DNA of 53,761 bases. Source: an uncultured Parasphingopyxis sp. GTDB lineage: Bacteria; Pseudomonadota; Alphaproteobacteria; Sphingomonadales; Sphingomonadaceae. Within the stretch, counting starts at the first letter, position 1. The number at the start of each line of letters is the position of its first letter. This document shows, in pieces, positions 15,824 to 25,654 of the stretch. The position numbers and the translations under genes were made by a program. The DNA lies in assembly GCF_937129435.1 (NCBI RefSeq), contig NZ_CAKZNF010000083.1, forward strand, positions 1 through 53,761, in the 5' to 3' direction. The notes below the pieces were generated by a model. It ran no database searches. It saw nothing but the letters and a program-made list of their open reading frames with translations, and was not told where the DNA came from.

Positions 15824-16989
15824 CCTTCGCGGCTGAACGTCAGGCCGGCCCGCTCCTCCAGTCGCTTGATCAGTGGCGCGGCCATCAGCGCTGCCGGTGT
15901 CCAGATCCCGCCCTCGCTCTTCGGTAGGTCTTCGACGAGGCAGAGCGCGCTTTCGGCGATCATCTTCGATGTCGAGCCATAGCCGGGATCCATATCGCCC
16001 TTGACGCTGGCACGGACGCTTTCGCCGTCCTTCTCCGCGATGAAAAGCACATCGTAGAAGCCGTTTTCACGCTCCTCCTTCGTCGGCCCTTCGCCGGGTT
16101 TGGGCGCGTCGTCGCCGCCGAGCGGATTGGCCGAGGCGACGCCCCTGGCTGCCGCCTCGCCCGCATCGCCGGGGCCGGTCATCATCTTCTCGTCATAGGT
16201 GAAATCGCCGCCCCAGGGCTGGCCGAGCAGGAAGTTGCTGCGCAGTACGTTGCGCGTGTTGATCGCCGCCATGATGAACGGCGCCGTCCAGCTGCCGATA
16301 TCGTCCTCATGGCTGATATCGTCGCCGCGCGGCTGTTCCGCACCCGAATGGCCGGGCGTCAGCGCGAACGGATCGACGAGCAGCTTGACCACCTCCGGAT
16401 CCTGCGCTGCCGCAGCCATCGTGGCTTTGAGGCTGGCTGCCGTGCCGCCGGAGAACTTGCCTTCCATCGCCCGGACCCGGCCCCGAACGCGTGGGGCGGG
16501 CGCGCCGAACGCGTCCTTGGCCGCTTCCTCGACGAACCAGACGCCGCAATCGAAGGGGATGGAGTCGAAGCCGCAGGAGAAAACGATCCGCGCGCCGCTG
16601 TCCCTGGCCTGGTCGTGATATTTGTCGATCATCTGGCGCATCCATGCCGGCTCGCCGCACAGGTCGACATAGTCGGTGCCGGCCTTGGCGCACGCCGCGA
16701 CAAGCGGCTCGCCATAGAGCTGGTACGGCCCCACCGTCGTGATCACGGCCTTGGTGCTTTCGGCCATTGCACCGATCGTTTCGGGCTTGTCGGCATCGGC
16801 GACGACGATCGGGGTATCGGCAGGCGCGCCGATCTCGTCGCGTACTTCCGCAAGCTTGGCCTCGTTGCGGCCCGCCATTGCCCATTTGATTCCGTCGGGC
16901 GCGGTCTTCGCCAGATATTCGGCGACGAGCCGGCCGGTGTAGCCGCTGGCCCCGTAAACGATGATGTCGAAGTCGCGGGTGTCGGTCAT
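15820..16989 (-). CDS. saccharopine dehydrogenase-like NAD(P)-binding reductase
   Basis: This is a 389-residue enzyme with the Rossmann motif IIVYGASGYTGRLVAEYL at the N-terminus, AMAGRNEAKL after it, then TTVGPYQLYGEPLVAAC and DYVDLCGE. These blocks are typical of the saccharopine-dehydrogenase-like group that includes mycobacterial trans-acting enoyl reductases. The central part has GGTAASLKA. True lysine metabolism is unlikely in this context. A role in reducing an acyl or polyketide-like intermediate is suggested by the racemase next to it, but is not proven. The gene converges on the racemase and ends on the same CTAG. Confidence 0.8.
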   Translation of the reverse strand: MTDTRDFDIIVYGASGYTGRLVAEYLAKTAPDGIKWAMAGRNEAKLAEVRDEIGAPADTPIVVADADKPETIGAMAESTKAVITTVGPYQLYGEPLVAACAKAGTDYVDLCGEPAWMRQMIDKYHDQARDSGARIVFSCGFDSIPFDCGVWFVEEAAKDAFGAPAPRVRGRVRAMEGKFSGGTAASLKATMAAAAQDPEVVKLLVDPFALTPGHSGAEQPRGDDISHEDDIGSWTAPFIMAAINTRNVLRSNFLLGQPWGGDFTYDEKMMTGPGDAGEAAARGVASANPLGGDDAPKPGEGPTKEERENGFYDVLFIAEKDGESVRASVKGDMDPGYGSTSKMIAESALCLVEDLPKSEGGIWTPAALMAAPLIKRLEERAGLTFSREG

Positions 16990-17070
16990 CGGTGCTCTCC
17001 TGTGATTTTGTTCGGCAGACTAGCGCAATCGGTGGCTTCCTGAAACGTAAAGCTGGGATGGAATCTTGTT

Positions 17071-17206
17071 TGTCAGACCTCGCTATCGCGAGGTCGCCGC
17101 ACCAGCCCGCACCCCCTCCCGACCTCCCATGAGAGTAACCTTATTGGGAGGTCGGGAGGGGGTGCGGGCTGGTGCGGCGAAGTTCCGTAAGGAATTTGCT
17201 GACAAG
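17071..17206. repeat. large inverted repeat with perfect 35-bp stem
   Basis: Bases 17095-17129 and 17145-17179 are perfect reverse complements (35 bp) around a 15-base loop. Outside them, each arm carries its own small hairpin (ACCTCGC.. GCGAGGT on the left; AAGTTCC.. GGAATT on the right). The whole is closed by TTGTCAG (left) and CTGACAA (right). The element lies in the gap after the TonB receptor stop. It may terminate its transcription, and it has the form of a dispersed palindromic element. Confidence 0.85.
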
Positions 17207-17261
17207 CAAACGAAAGGACGCCGCGGTTGACCGCGACGCCCTTTCATCCCCTCCGACTGGT

Positions 17262-20200
17262 CTAGAAGCGGAAGCCGGCGGCGAGGCCGTAGCGGCGCGG
17301 CTCCAGCGTGAAGATGTTGGTGAACAGGCCCGAGCTCTGGTCGGTCAGATAGAGGCCGGTTTCCGAATCGTCGTTGAAGATGTTCTGCACGAAGGCGCGG
17401 ACGAACCAGCGTTCGTCGGGCCCGTCGAGCTGGATCCGGGCGTTGACCTGCCAATAGCCGTCGACCCGGTTCACATCGCCGTTGAAGATGTTGCCGAAGC
17501 TTTCGCCCGTATAGGCGGCGTCGACGCGCGGCGTGATCGCCATGCCATTGCCGAATTCGGCGCGATACTGGACACCCGCCGACACCTTGAAGTCCGGCGC
17601 CTGGGGCAGCTCGTTGCCGCGGATGTTGACCGGGATGCCCTGGTCGATCCCCGGCGCCTGGCCGGCAAAGACCTGGATGCCGGGGAAGGCAGCCTGGGCG
17701 GCCGGGGAAGCGGCATAAACGCCGGCAAGGGCGCTGCAGACGCTGAAGGCGCCAAGCGTCGTGCCGAGCCCGCTATCGGCCGGGAACGTCGTCGGTCCCT
17801 GCAGGCCGGCCGCCGCGATCGGGCTGGTCGGGCTGGTATTCACGAAGGTCACGTAAGCTGCCGAATTGGCGAGGCTGCCCGAGGTCACGGCGCAGTTGAA
17901 CGCGGCCGTGATGTCCTTGACGATCACGGCATTCGGATCGCCGCCCGAAGGATCGCGCTGGTTCACCAGGAAGCGGTCTTCGGAAACCTCGGTGTTCAGA
18001 TAGCTGGCGCTGAAGTTGAACGTCCAGTGATCGTCCGGTGCCCATAGGGCTTCCAGCTCGAGACCCCAGATATCGGCGTCGACATTGTCGTTGACCGATG
18101 TCCGCGCCACGATCCGGCTCAGCTGCAGGTTGTTGTACATGTAGTAGAACGCCGTCGCATTCAGCGTCAGCGCGCCGTTCATCAACACGTTGCGCGAACC
18201 GAATTCGAAAGCGTTGATCGTTTCCGGCGAGAAGGTCGTCGGAACCGAGAAGACCGGCTGGATCGGCGGGTTGATGCCGCCCGACTTGTAGCCCCGCGAA
18301 TAGGACAGGTAGATCGAATTATCCGGCGTATACTGCCAGTCGAGCACTGCACGGCCCGTTACTTCGGCGAAGTTGGCGCTGGTCTGCTGGAACGCTTCGC
18401 AGCCGGGGAACGACCCGAGTTGACCCAGCGGCGAGGGCGCCAGGCAGGGCGTCGTCGGATTTGCGTCGAATTGCGCGCCGAACGGCGTATCGAAGGCACT
18501 GGGCAGACCATGCGGAACGAGGAAGCTCGCCAGCGTCGAACGCGCGGTCAGGTCCTTTTCATCGATATTGTAGCGCAGGCCGCCGGTGAACTGCAGTTCG
18601 TCGGTGATGTCCCAATAGACTTCGCCGAATACGCCGTAGCTTTCGAGGCCGAATTCCTGCGAGGCGTTGCGGAAGAAAGGCGTGCCCAGATAGGACGGCG
18701 GCAGGCCGCCCGCGAAGCTGTTGAACGCGCCGAGAAGGCCCGAGATATAGTCGATCGCGAAGGCATTGACGTAATAGTCGGTGTTGCGCGCGTCGACATG
18801 GGCGTAAATCGCGCCGAGCAGGAAGTTGACCGGCCCGTCGAGATCGGTGTTCACGATCGCTTCGAACGACCAGCTTTGCGTGGACGATGTCGAACGGTCG
18901 AACGTGTTCGGCACCTGGCTGCAATAGCTGTTGCCGCCGAACGAACCGGTTCCCGTCAATTCGGTATCCGAAGTACAAAGCGGACCGTTCGGACCCTGCG
19001 GAATTAGTGCGTTGGAAACCGGTGCGAAATAGGCGGCCGAGCCCGGGACGAAGGCGGGCGCGGGCGGTGCAAGGCCGGTCGGTAGACCGTTGGCACCGTA
19101 AAAGGCGAGCGCGTTGAGCGCCGGCGCGAAGAAGCTCCGATCGAGCACGGCGAGGTTGTAATCCTGCCGCGAATCGACGCTGGTTTCCTGATAGGTCGCG
19201 GTGAAGGCGCCGGTGACGCCGCCGAAATCATGCTCGGCATGGGCCTGGAGCTGCAGTTCGTCGGTGAAATATTCCGGCGTGAACTGCGTGCTCACCTGGC
19301 GCGGATCGTTCGGCTCGACGAAGTTGGAATAGGGATCGGGGCCGTAGAGGCTTCCGAGGCCAAGTCCAAGCGCCGGAGAGATACCGTTGAGTGCGAGGAA
19401 TTCGGTTGAGCCCAGCGTGCCGGTGAAGGTGGCGTTACCGTTGATAATATCAAAATCGCGGCGAGCATTGAGGCAGCCGAGGAAACCGGTGGGGTCGTTC
19501 TGGCAGGTCTGTTTCTGGATACGCAGACGATCATCGTTCTCGCGGAAATAATAGCCCATGAAATCGATGATCGAGTCCGGGCCCGGCTCGAAGCGAAGCG
19601 AGCCACGAAGGGCGTAGAGGTCGCGGCCATCGATGTCGTCGCCGTTGAACAGGTTGTCGGTATAGCCGTCGCGATTGACGTAGATGCCGGCACCGCGGAA
19701 GGCCCAGCTATCCCCGATCGGAATATTCAGCATGCCGCGGGCTTCGACGGCGTTGTAATTGCCATAGGAGGCCGAGAAATCGCCGGCGAACTCACCGAGG
19801 ATTGGCCGGGCGGTGACGATGTTGACGACGCCCGAGGTCGCATTGCGGCCGAACAGCGTGCCCTGCGGGCCGCGTAGCACCTCGACGCGTTCCAGATCGA
19901 AATATTCGGTCTCAAACAAACGCGTGCCGAAAACCGGCGCCGAATTGACGTGAATGCCGGTTGCAGAATCGCAAGATACACCGACGCACAGATCGCCGAT
20001 ACCGCGAATGGTGAAGCTCGACGATGTGAAGTTGCTCTTCGTGAAGGTGACGTTCGGAAGCGTGAGCTGAAGATCGCTCGCATTTTCGATCTGCTGCGCT
20101 TCGAGCGCTTCGGCGTCGAAGGCCGTCACGGCAATCGGAACATCCTGCAGGCTCTGCGACTGGCGTTGCGCGGTAACGACAATCGGTGCGTTGCCAGTGG

Positions 20201-20270
20201 TCTGCGAAACGGCAGGCGTGGCCAGCATCGCGACAGTGGCGGATGCAAGGTACAGTTCGAATCTTTTCAC
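17262..20270 (-). CDS. TonB-dependent outer-membrane receptor (large)
   Basis: This 1002-residue receptor begins with a signal peptide (MKRFELYLASATVAMLATPAVSQ) and then a plug domain: IVVTAQRQSQSLQDVPIAVTAF, FTIRGIG, VEVLRGPQGTLFGRNATSGVVNIVTARP. The rest forms the barrel and ends in YGLAAGFRF with the C-terminal aromatic needed for Bam insertion. It is of the broad sphingomonad class used for large organic substrates rather than a clear siderophore type. Operator copy 2 lies 98 bp upstream, tying it to the racemase and GMC/thiolase genes. It probably imports the compound that those genes degrade. Confidence 0.92.
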   Translation of the reverse strand: MKRFELYLASATVAMLATPAVSQTTGNAPIVVTAQRQSQSLQDVPIAVTAFDAEALEAQQIENASDLQLTLPNVTFTKSNFTSSSFTIRGIGDLCVGVSCDSATGIHVNSAPVFGTRLFETEYFDLERVEVLRGPQGTLFGRNATSGVVNIVTARPILGEFAGDFSASYGNYNAVEARGMLNIPIGDSWAFRGAGIYVNRDGYTDNLFNGDDIDGRDLYALRGSLRFEPGPDSIIDFMGYYFRENDDRLRIQKQTCQNDPTGFLGCLNARRDFDIINGNATFTGTLGSTEFLALNGISPALGLGLGSLYGPDPYSNFVEPNDPRQVSTQFTPEYFTDELQLQAHAEHDFGGVTGAFTATYQETSVDSRQDYNLAVLDRSFFAPALNALAFYGANGLPTGLAPPAPAFVPGSAAYFAPVSNALIPQGPNGPLCTSDTELTGTGSFGGNSYCSQVPNTFDRSTSSTQSWSFEAIVNTDLDGPVNFLLGAIYAHVDARNTDYYVNAFAIDYISGLLGAFNSFAGGLPPSYLGTPFFRNASQEFGLESYGVFGEVYWDITDELQFTGGLRYNIDEKDLTARSTLASFLVPHGLPSAFDTPFGAQFDANPTTPCLAPSPLGQLGSFPGCEAFQQTSANFAEVTGRAVLDWQYTPDNSIYLSYSRGYKSGGINPPIQPVFSVPTTFSPETINAFEFGSRNVLMNGALTLNATAFYYMYNNLQLSRIVARTSVNDNVDADIWGLELEALWAPDDHWTFNFSASYLNTEVSEDRFLVNQRDPSGGDPNAVIVKDITAAFNCAVTSGSLANSAAYVTFVNTSPTSPIAAAGLQGPTTFPADSGLGTTLGAFSVCSALAGVYAASPAAQAAFPGIQVFAGQAPGIDQGIPVNIRGNELPQAPDFKVSAGVQYRAEFGNGMAITPRVDAAYTGESFGNIFNGDVNRVDGYWQVNARIQLDGPDERWFVRAFVQNIFNDDSETGLYLTDQSSGLFTNIFTLEPRRYGLAAGFRF

Positions 20271-20367
20271 GAAACAGTCTCCCCTCTCGATCCCCGTGAA
20301 CGGGGTGGTTCTTTTGCCCCGTCATCGTTGAAATCGTGCGGAGCTTTGATCGTTGGCTAGCGATTCA

Positions 20368-20383
20368 TTGACATTAACGTCAA
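20368..20383 (-). promoter_or_regulatory. palindromic operator, copy 2
   Basis: TTGACATTAACGTCAA, flanked by A and T, stands 98 bp before the receptor start. On the receptor strand it reads TTGACGTTAATGTCAA, again with TTGACG usable as a -35 box. It matches copies 1 and 3 in both arms. Confidence 0.6.
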
Positions 20384-20475
20384 TAGGCAAATGTTGCGCA
20401 GCAAAGCTTTGTCGGCGGGCGTGTCAATTGCGCTACAATTCCGCTGGAAGGGCCTGTTCATGGGCATGGGGCAGC

Positions 20476-22095
20476 CTATCGCGCGCTGGCGATCAAATCG
20501 GCCGCTTTCTCCGCGATCATGATCGTCGGCGCATTGGTATTGCCGCCGATCAGCGTCGGCATCACCGACGCATCGACAACGCGAAGGCCTCCTATGCCGC
20601 GAAGTCGCAATTCGCCGTCGAGCGGCGCCGCGTCGTCGACGCCCATCCGCACCGTGCCGACGGGATGGTAGATCGTTTCCGCCGTCTCACGGATAAAGGC
20701 ATCGATATCCGCGTCATTCTCAACCGGCCGTTCCGGACGGATTTCGGGCCCGCGCAGGTCGTCGAGCGGGGCCTGGGCGCAGATGTCCCGCACCATGCGC
20801 ACCGACTCGCGCATCACGCGGCGATCTTCCTCGCTTGCCAGATAGTTCGGATCGATCGCAGGCGCGGCGAACGGGTCGGCCGATGCGAGGCCGATCGTGC
20901 CGCGGCTTTCGGGACGCAGCTGGCAGGCGTGGATGGTGAACCCGTCCTTCTTGATCTCCGTCATGCCGTGATCGACCATGATCGCGTTGACGAGGTGGAG
21001 CTGGATGTCGGGCGCATCGAGCCCGTCGCGCGATTTCAGGAACGCGCCGGCTTGCAGGAAATTGTCGGTCCCTGCACCCTTGCGGCGGAGCAGGTAGTTC
21101 AAGCCGACGAAGGGCTTCTTCAACCCCGCCTGCCGCGAATAGGCGGACAGCTTCTGCGTCATCTCGTGAACAATGACGATATCGAGATGGTCCTGCAGAT
21201 TCTTGCCGATTTCCGGCGAGGAATGGATCGTCTCGATGCCGTGCCGCGCCATTTCGGCCGGATCGCCGATGCCGGACAGCATCAGCAGGTGCGGCGAATG
21301 CACGGCACCCGCGCACAGGATCACCTCGCGCCGCGCGCGCAGCGTTCGCTTCGTGCGGTTCCCTTTGCCCGACGCGGTTTCGACGCCGGCGGCGCGGCCT
21401 TCCTCGACCAGCACCTTCGTCACCAGCCCGGTCGAATGGACGGCGAGATTGTCGCGCGTGCCGGCGATCGGGCGCAGATAGGCGGCCGCCGCGCTGAACC
21501 GTTCGCCGGCCGAAATCGTGCGCTGATAGGGGCCGAAGCCTTCCTGCTGCGCGCCGTTGAAATCGTCGGTCAGCGGATAGCCCGCGGCTTGGCCGGCTGC
21601 GACGAACGCCTGATAGACCGCGTCGGTCATCGCACTGTTCGTGACCTTCAGCGGCCCGTCGCCGCCATGATAATCGTCCGCGCCTTCCTCGTAATTCTCG
21701 GCCTTTTTGAAATAGGGCAGCACATCGTCATAGCCCCAGCCGGCCAGTCCCGTCTGCCGCCACTGGTCGTAATCGCGCGCATGGCCGCGAATGTAGATCA
21801 TGCCGTTGATGCTCGAAGAGCCGCCCCAGCCCTTGCCGCGCGGCCAGTAGAGTTCGCGGCCATTGAGGTGCTTTTGCGGCACCGTGTGCAGGAACCAGTT
21901 ATAGGGATTGGGCTGTTTGAGGAGATTGCCGACGCCGGCCGGCATCTTGATCAGCAGGCTCTTGTCCTCCTGACCCGCCTCGATCAGGCACACCGTCGTA
22001 TCGGGATCGGCCGAGAGGCGGTTGGCGAGCACGCAGCCCGCGCTCCCCGCACCGACGATGATATAGTCGAATTCCGCGCCTTCGGCCTCGGTCAT
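20476..22095 (-). CDS. GMC-family FAD oxidoreductase (choline-dehydrogenase-like)
   Basis: The 539-residue flavoenzyme has the FAD motif YIIVGAGSAGCVLANRLS at the N-terminus, GMC signature 1 (RGKGWGGSSSINGMIYIRG), signature 2 (GAVHSPHLLMLSGIG), and the C-terminal active-site His in YHPVGTVRMG, with GGNTNAPTIMIAEKAAD at the end. GMC enzymes oxidise primary or secondary alcohols. The substrate is probably an alcohol intermediate of the local pathway rather than choline, since no betaine genes are near. ATG 22095 follows GGAGAGG; the open frame reaches 22131 without a better start. It shares a 134-bp divergent promoter region with the thiolase. Confidence 0.93.
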   Translation of the reverse strand: MTEAEGAEFDYIIVGAGSAGCVLANRLSADPDTTVCLIEAGQEDKSLLIKMPAGVGNLLKQPNPYNWFLHTVPQKHLNGRELYWPRGKGWGGSSSINGMIYIRGHARDYDQWRQTGLAGWGYDDVLPYFKKAENYEEGADDYHGGDGPLKVTNSAMTDAVYQAFVAAGQAAGYPLTDDFNGAQQEGFGPYQRTISAGERFSAAAAYLRPIAGTRDNLAVHSTGLVTKVLVEEGRAAGVETASGKGNRTKRTLRARREVILCAGAVHSPHLLMLSGIGDPAEMARHGIETIHSSPEIGKNLQDHLDIVIVHEMTQKLSAYSRQAGLKKPFVGLNYLLRRKGAGTDNFLQAGAFLKSRDGLDAPDIQLHLVNAIMVDHGMTEIKKDGFTIHACQLRPESRGTIGLASADPFAAPAIDPNYLASEEDRRVMRESVRMVRDICAQAPLDDLRGPEIRPERPVENDADIDAFIRETAETIYHPVGTVRMGVDDAAPLDGELRLRGIGGLRVVDASVMPTLIGGNTNAPTIMIAEKAADLIASAR

Positions 22096-22149
22096 GCTGT
22101 CGATCCTCTCCATCCGCCTCTCGTCGGACACGGCCGGTTGTGCGCGCGG

Positions 22150-22165
22150 TTGACGCGAACGTCAA
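22150..22165 (+). promoter_or_regulatory. palindromic operator, copy 3 (divergent GMC/thiolase)
   Basis: TTGACGCGAACGTCAA lies between the divergent GMC and thiolase starts, 54 and 64 bp away, so a single bound dimer could control both. Arms TTGACG and CGTCAA are perfect. Each arm can serve as a -35 box on its own strand. Confidence 0.65.
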
Positions 22166-22229
22166 CTATCATGCACAAGAGCGGGGAACGCGGCTTTTCG
22201 CGACTCAAAGACCCCAGGAGAATGATACG

Positions 22230-23399
<1,170 letters not shown>

Positions 23400-23406
23400 T
23401 TAGGTA

Positions 23407-23480
23407 CCGTTAGCCCTGAGCTTGTCGAAGGGCGTTTATCGGAATTGGGAGGCGGGCTTCGACAAGCTCAGCCCTAACGG
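23407..23480. repeat. dispersed palindromic repeat between thiolase and SDR
   Basis: The left arm, 23407-23430, is CCGTTAG then CCTGAGCTTGTCGAAG; the right arm, 23457-23480, is CTTCGACAAGCTCAG then CCTAACGG. They pair almost perfectly around a 26-base loop. The core CTGAGCTTGTCGAAG with its complement is a well-known kind of high-copy intergenic element in sphingomonads. A possible mRNA-stability or attenuation signal inside the operon. Confidence 0.75.
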
Positions 23481-23500
23481 AATTTGGGAGAAGAAATCAC

Positions 23501-24283
23501 ATGGAACTCAACGAAAACATCTCCGCCGTCGTCACCGGCGGCGCATCGGGCCTCGGCGCGGCGACCGCGCGGGCGCTGGCCGCCAAGGGCGTGAAGGTTG
23601 CGATTTTCGACCTGCAGGCCGAAAAGGGCCAGGCGATGGCCGACGAACTCGGCGGCGTCTTCTGCGAATGCAACGTCACCGACGAAGAATCCGTCGATGC
23701 GGCCTTCACCAAGGCGCGCGAGGCGATCGGACAGGAACGCATTCTCGTCAACTGCGCGGGCACCGGCAACGCGATCAAGACCGCCAGCCGTTCGAAGGAA
23801 GACGGCTCGATCAAGCACTTCCCGCTCGATGCGTTCAACTGGATCATCCAGATCAATCTGGTCGGCACCTTCCGCTGCATCGCCAAGTCGGCGGCCGGCA
23901 TGATGACGCTCGATCCGCTGCCCGACGGTGATCGCGGCGCCATCGTCAACACCGCATCGGTTGCGGCCGAGGACGGCCAGATCGGTCAGGCCGCCTATTC
24001 GGCGTCGAAGGGCGGCGTCGTCGGCATGACGCTTCCGATCGCGCGCGATCTTTCGCGCGAGGCAATTCGCGTCAACACGATCCTGCCGGGCATCTTCAAC
24101 ACGCCGCTGCTCGCCGCCGCGCCGCAGAACGTGAAGGACGCACTTGCGGCGTCGGTTCCCTATCCGCAGCGTTTGGGCGAACCCGAAGAATATGCCGGTC
24201 TCGCGCTGACGATGATCGAGAACGGTTATTTCAACGGCGAGGACGTCCGCCTCGACGGTGCGATCCGCATGGCGCCGAGATAA
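23501..24283 (+). CDS. short-chain dehydrogenase, 3-hydroxyacyl-CoA dehydrogenase type-2 like
   Basis: The 260-residue SDR has the cofactor motif TGGASGLGAATARAL, an acidic residue after strand 2 (IFDLQ, favouring NAD), NCAG, catalytic Ser in NTASVAAEDG, and YSASK with the Tyr/Lys pair. The GSIKHFPLDAFNWIIQINLVGTF block and LPGIFNTPL resemble HSD17B10-type 3-hydroxyacyl-CoA dehydrogenases, which oxidise 3-hydroxy-2-methylacyl-CoA and steroid alcohols. It sits right after the thiolase, so the last two steps of a beta-oxidation turn are side by side. A GGGAGAAG ribosome site precedes ATG 23501. Confidence 0.9.
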   Translation: MELNENISAVVTGGASGLGAATARALAAKGVKVAIFDLQAEKGQAMADELGGVFCECNVTDEESVDAAFTKAREAIGQERILVNCAGTGNAIKTASRSKEDGSIKHFPLDAFNWIIQINLVGTFRCIAKSAAGMMTLDPLPDGDRGAIVNTASVAAEDGQIGQAAYSASKGGVVGMTLPIARDLSREAIRVNTILPGIFNTPLLAAAPQNVKDALAASVPYPQRLGEPEEYAGLALTMIENGYFNGEDVRLDGAIRMAPR

Positions 24284-24310
24284 GACTGCCGGTCAGGCAG
24301 AAACGGAGAA

Positions 24311-24338
24311 GGCGGGCTTCGGTCCGCCTTTTTCTTTT
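24311..24338 (+). terminator. rho-independent terminator after the SDR gene
   Basis: GGCGGGC, TTCG, GTCCGCC is a 7-bp stem (one G-T pair) with a UUCG tetraloop, followed by TTTTTCTTTT. It closes the thiolase-SDR unit and separates it from the lyase gene. Confidence 0.85.
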
Positions 24339-24391
24339 CGGTGCCGCCATGCCAAGGTGCCCGCCATTGAAGCGGGCAACGGAGACACTCC

Positions 24392-25639
24392 ATGCGGATG
24401 CCGACAAAGGGCCGATCTTGGGACGAGGTAAGGAGCGAACTACTCGGGCGCGGCGGCAATGACGCCAAATGGCGCGAGGGCAAGACGGCCGTCTATGTCT
24501 TCAATGCCGGGGACGACGTCGCGACCGTGCAGAAAGAGGCCTACGCCGCCTATATGTCCGAGAACGGGCTCGGTCCGGCGGCCTTCCCCTCGCTCGCGCA
24601 GATGGAGAAGGATGTCATTTCGATGGCGCTTGGCCTGCTGCACGGGCCGGAGGGCGCCAGCGGCGCGATGACGTCCGGGGGAACCGACTCGATTACGATG
24701 GCAATCAAGACCGCGCGCGATCATGCCCGGGCGACTGGCCGGACGCCGGAAAAGGCCAATATCGTGGTTCCGCAATCGGCGCATCTGGCGTTCGACAAGG
24801 CCTGCCACCTGATGGATATCGAGGTGCGCCGTATTGCGCTGAAAACCGACGGCAGTTTCGAAGTCGATGTCGAGGCAATGGAAGCGGCGTGCGACGCCGG
24901 AACCATCATGTTGATAGGCTCGGCACCCAATTTCCCGCACGGCATTATCGATCCGATCGCCGAACTGGGCGCAGCGGCCGAGCGGCTGGGCATATGGCTG
25001 CATGTCGACGCCTGTGTCGGCGGCTATTTTGCACCCTTTGCGCGGATGAACGGCGTTCCGGTTCCGCCGTTCGATTTCGAGGTGGAGGCGGTGAAATCGA
25101 TGAGTGCCGACCTCCACAAATACGGCTATGCGGCCAAGGGCGCGTCGACGGTGCTCTTCCGCACCGAAGAACTCTACGCGTACATGCCCTTCGAATATTC
25201 CTGCTGGTCGGGCGCGCCGATGACCACACCGACACTCGCCGGCACGCGCCCCGGCGGCGCCATTTCGGCGGCCTGGGCGGTGATGAACTATCTCGGCGTC
25301 GACGGCTATCGGCGCCTTCAGGGCGAGGTATGCGCGACGCGGGAAAGGGTGGAAGAAGCGGTAAAGATGATGGGATTTCAGATTGTCGGCAATCCGATTC
25401 TCGGCCTTATGGCCTTTCACCATCCCGATCATCATGCGCTGGCACTGTATGGGGAGATCTACCGCAGGGGTTGGTTCACGTCGGTGACGATCGAGCCGCC
25501 GAGCCTTCACCTGATGCTTTCGCCGAAACATTCCGAATTCATCGACGCCTATCTCGACGACCTCGCCGACAGTGTCCGCGCGGTGGCGGCAGGCGAGGAT
25601 GGTAAGGCCGTTCAGAAGATCGAGGCGCGCTACAGCTAG
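24392..25639 (+). CDS. PLP-dependent sphingosine-1-phosphate lyase-like protein
   Basis: The 415-residue enzyme belongs to the group II decarboxylase fold. The PLP-lysine K243 lies in SADLHKYGYAAKGAS, close to the DxHKYGxxxKG motif of sphingosine-1-phosphate lyases. TSGGTDSITMAIKTARD and HVDACVGGYFAPF are the other PLP contacts of that group. S1P lyase splits a phosphorylated long-chain base to an aldehyde and phosphoethanolamine. As sphingomonads build glycosphingolipids, turnover of long-chain bases is a sensible role. Its length lacks the N-terminal membrane anchor of the eukaryotic enzyme. A general amino acid decarboxylase or aspartate-lyase role cannot be excluded. It begins after a terminator with GGAG before ATG 24392. 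Confidence 0.82.
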   Translation: MRMPTKGRSWDEVRSELLGRGGNDAKWREGKTAVYVFNAGDDVATVQKEAYAAYMSENGLGPAAFPSLAQMEKDVISMALGLLHGPEGASGAMTSGGTDSITMAIKTARDHARATGRTPEKANIVVPQSAHLAFDKACHLMDIEVRRIALKTDGSFEVDVEAMEAACDAGTIMLIGSAPNFPHGIIDPIAELGAAAERLGIWLHVDACVGGYFAPFARMNGVPVPPFDFEVEAVKSMSADLHKYGYAAKGASTVLFRTEELYAYMPFEYSCWSGAPMTTPTLAGTRPGGAISAAWAVMNYLGVDGYRRLQGEVCATRERVEEAVKMMGFQIVGNPILGLMAFHHPDHHALALYGEIYRRGWFTSVTIEPPSLHLMLSPKHSEFIDAYLDDLADSVRAVAAGEDGKAVQKIEARYS

Positions 25640-25654
25640 CGCGCCCGGCGCAGA

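Noticed and set aside
14732..16989. racemase and reductase as one operon
   Set aside because: They are convergent and share the CTAG of their stop codons, so they cannot be co-transcribed.
17036..17051. operator copy before the saccharopine-dehydrogenase-like gene
   Set aside because: Only the half AACGTAAA resembles the motif; 9 of 16 matches and no symmetry, so not counted.
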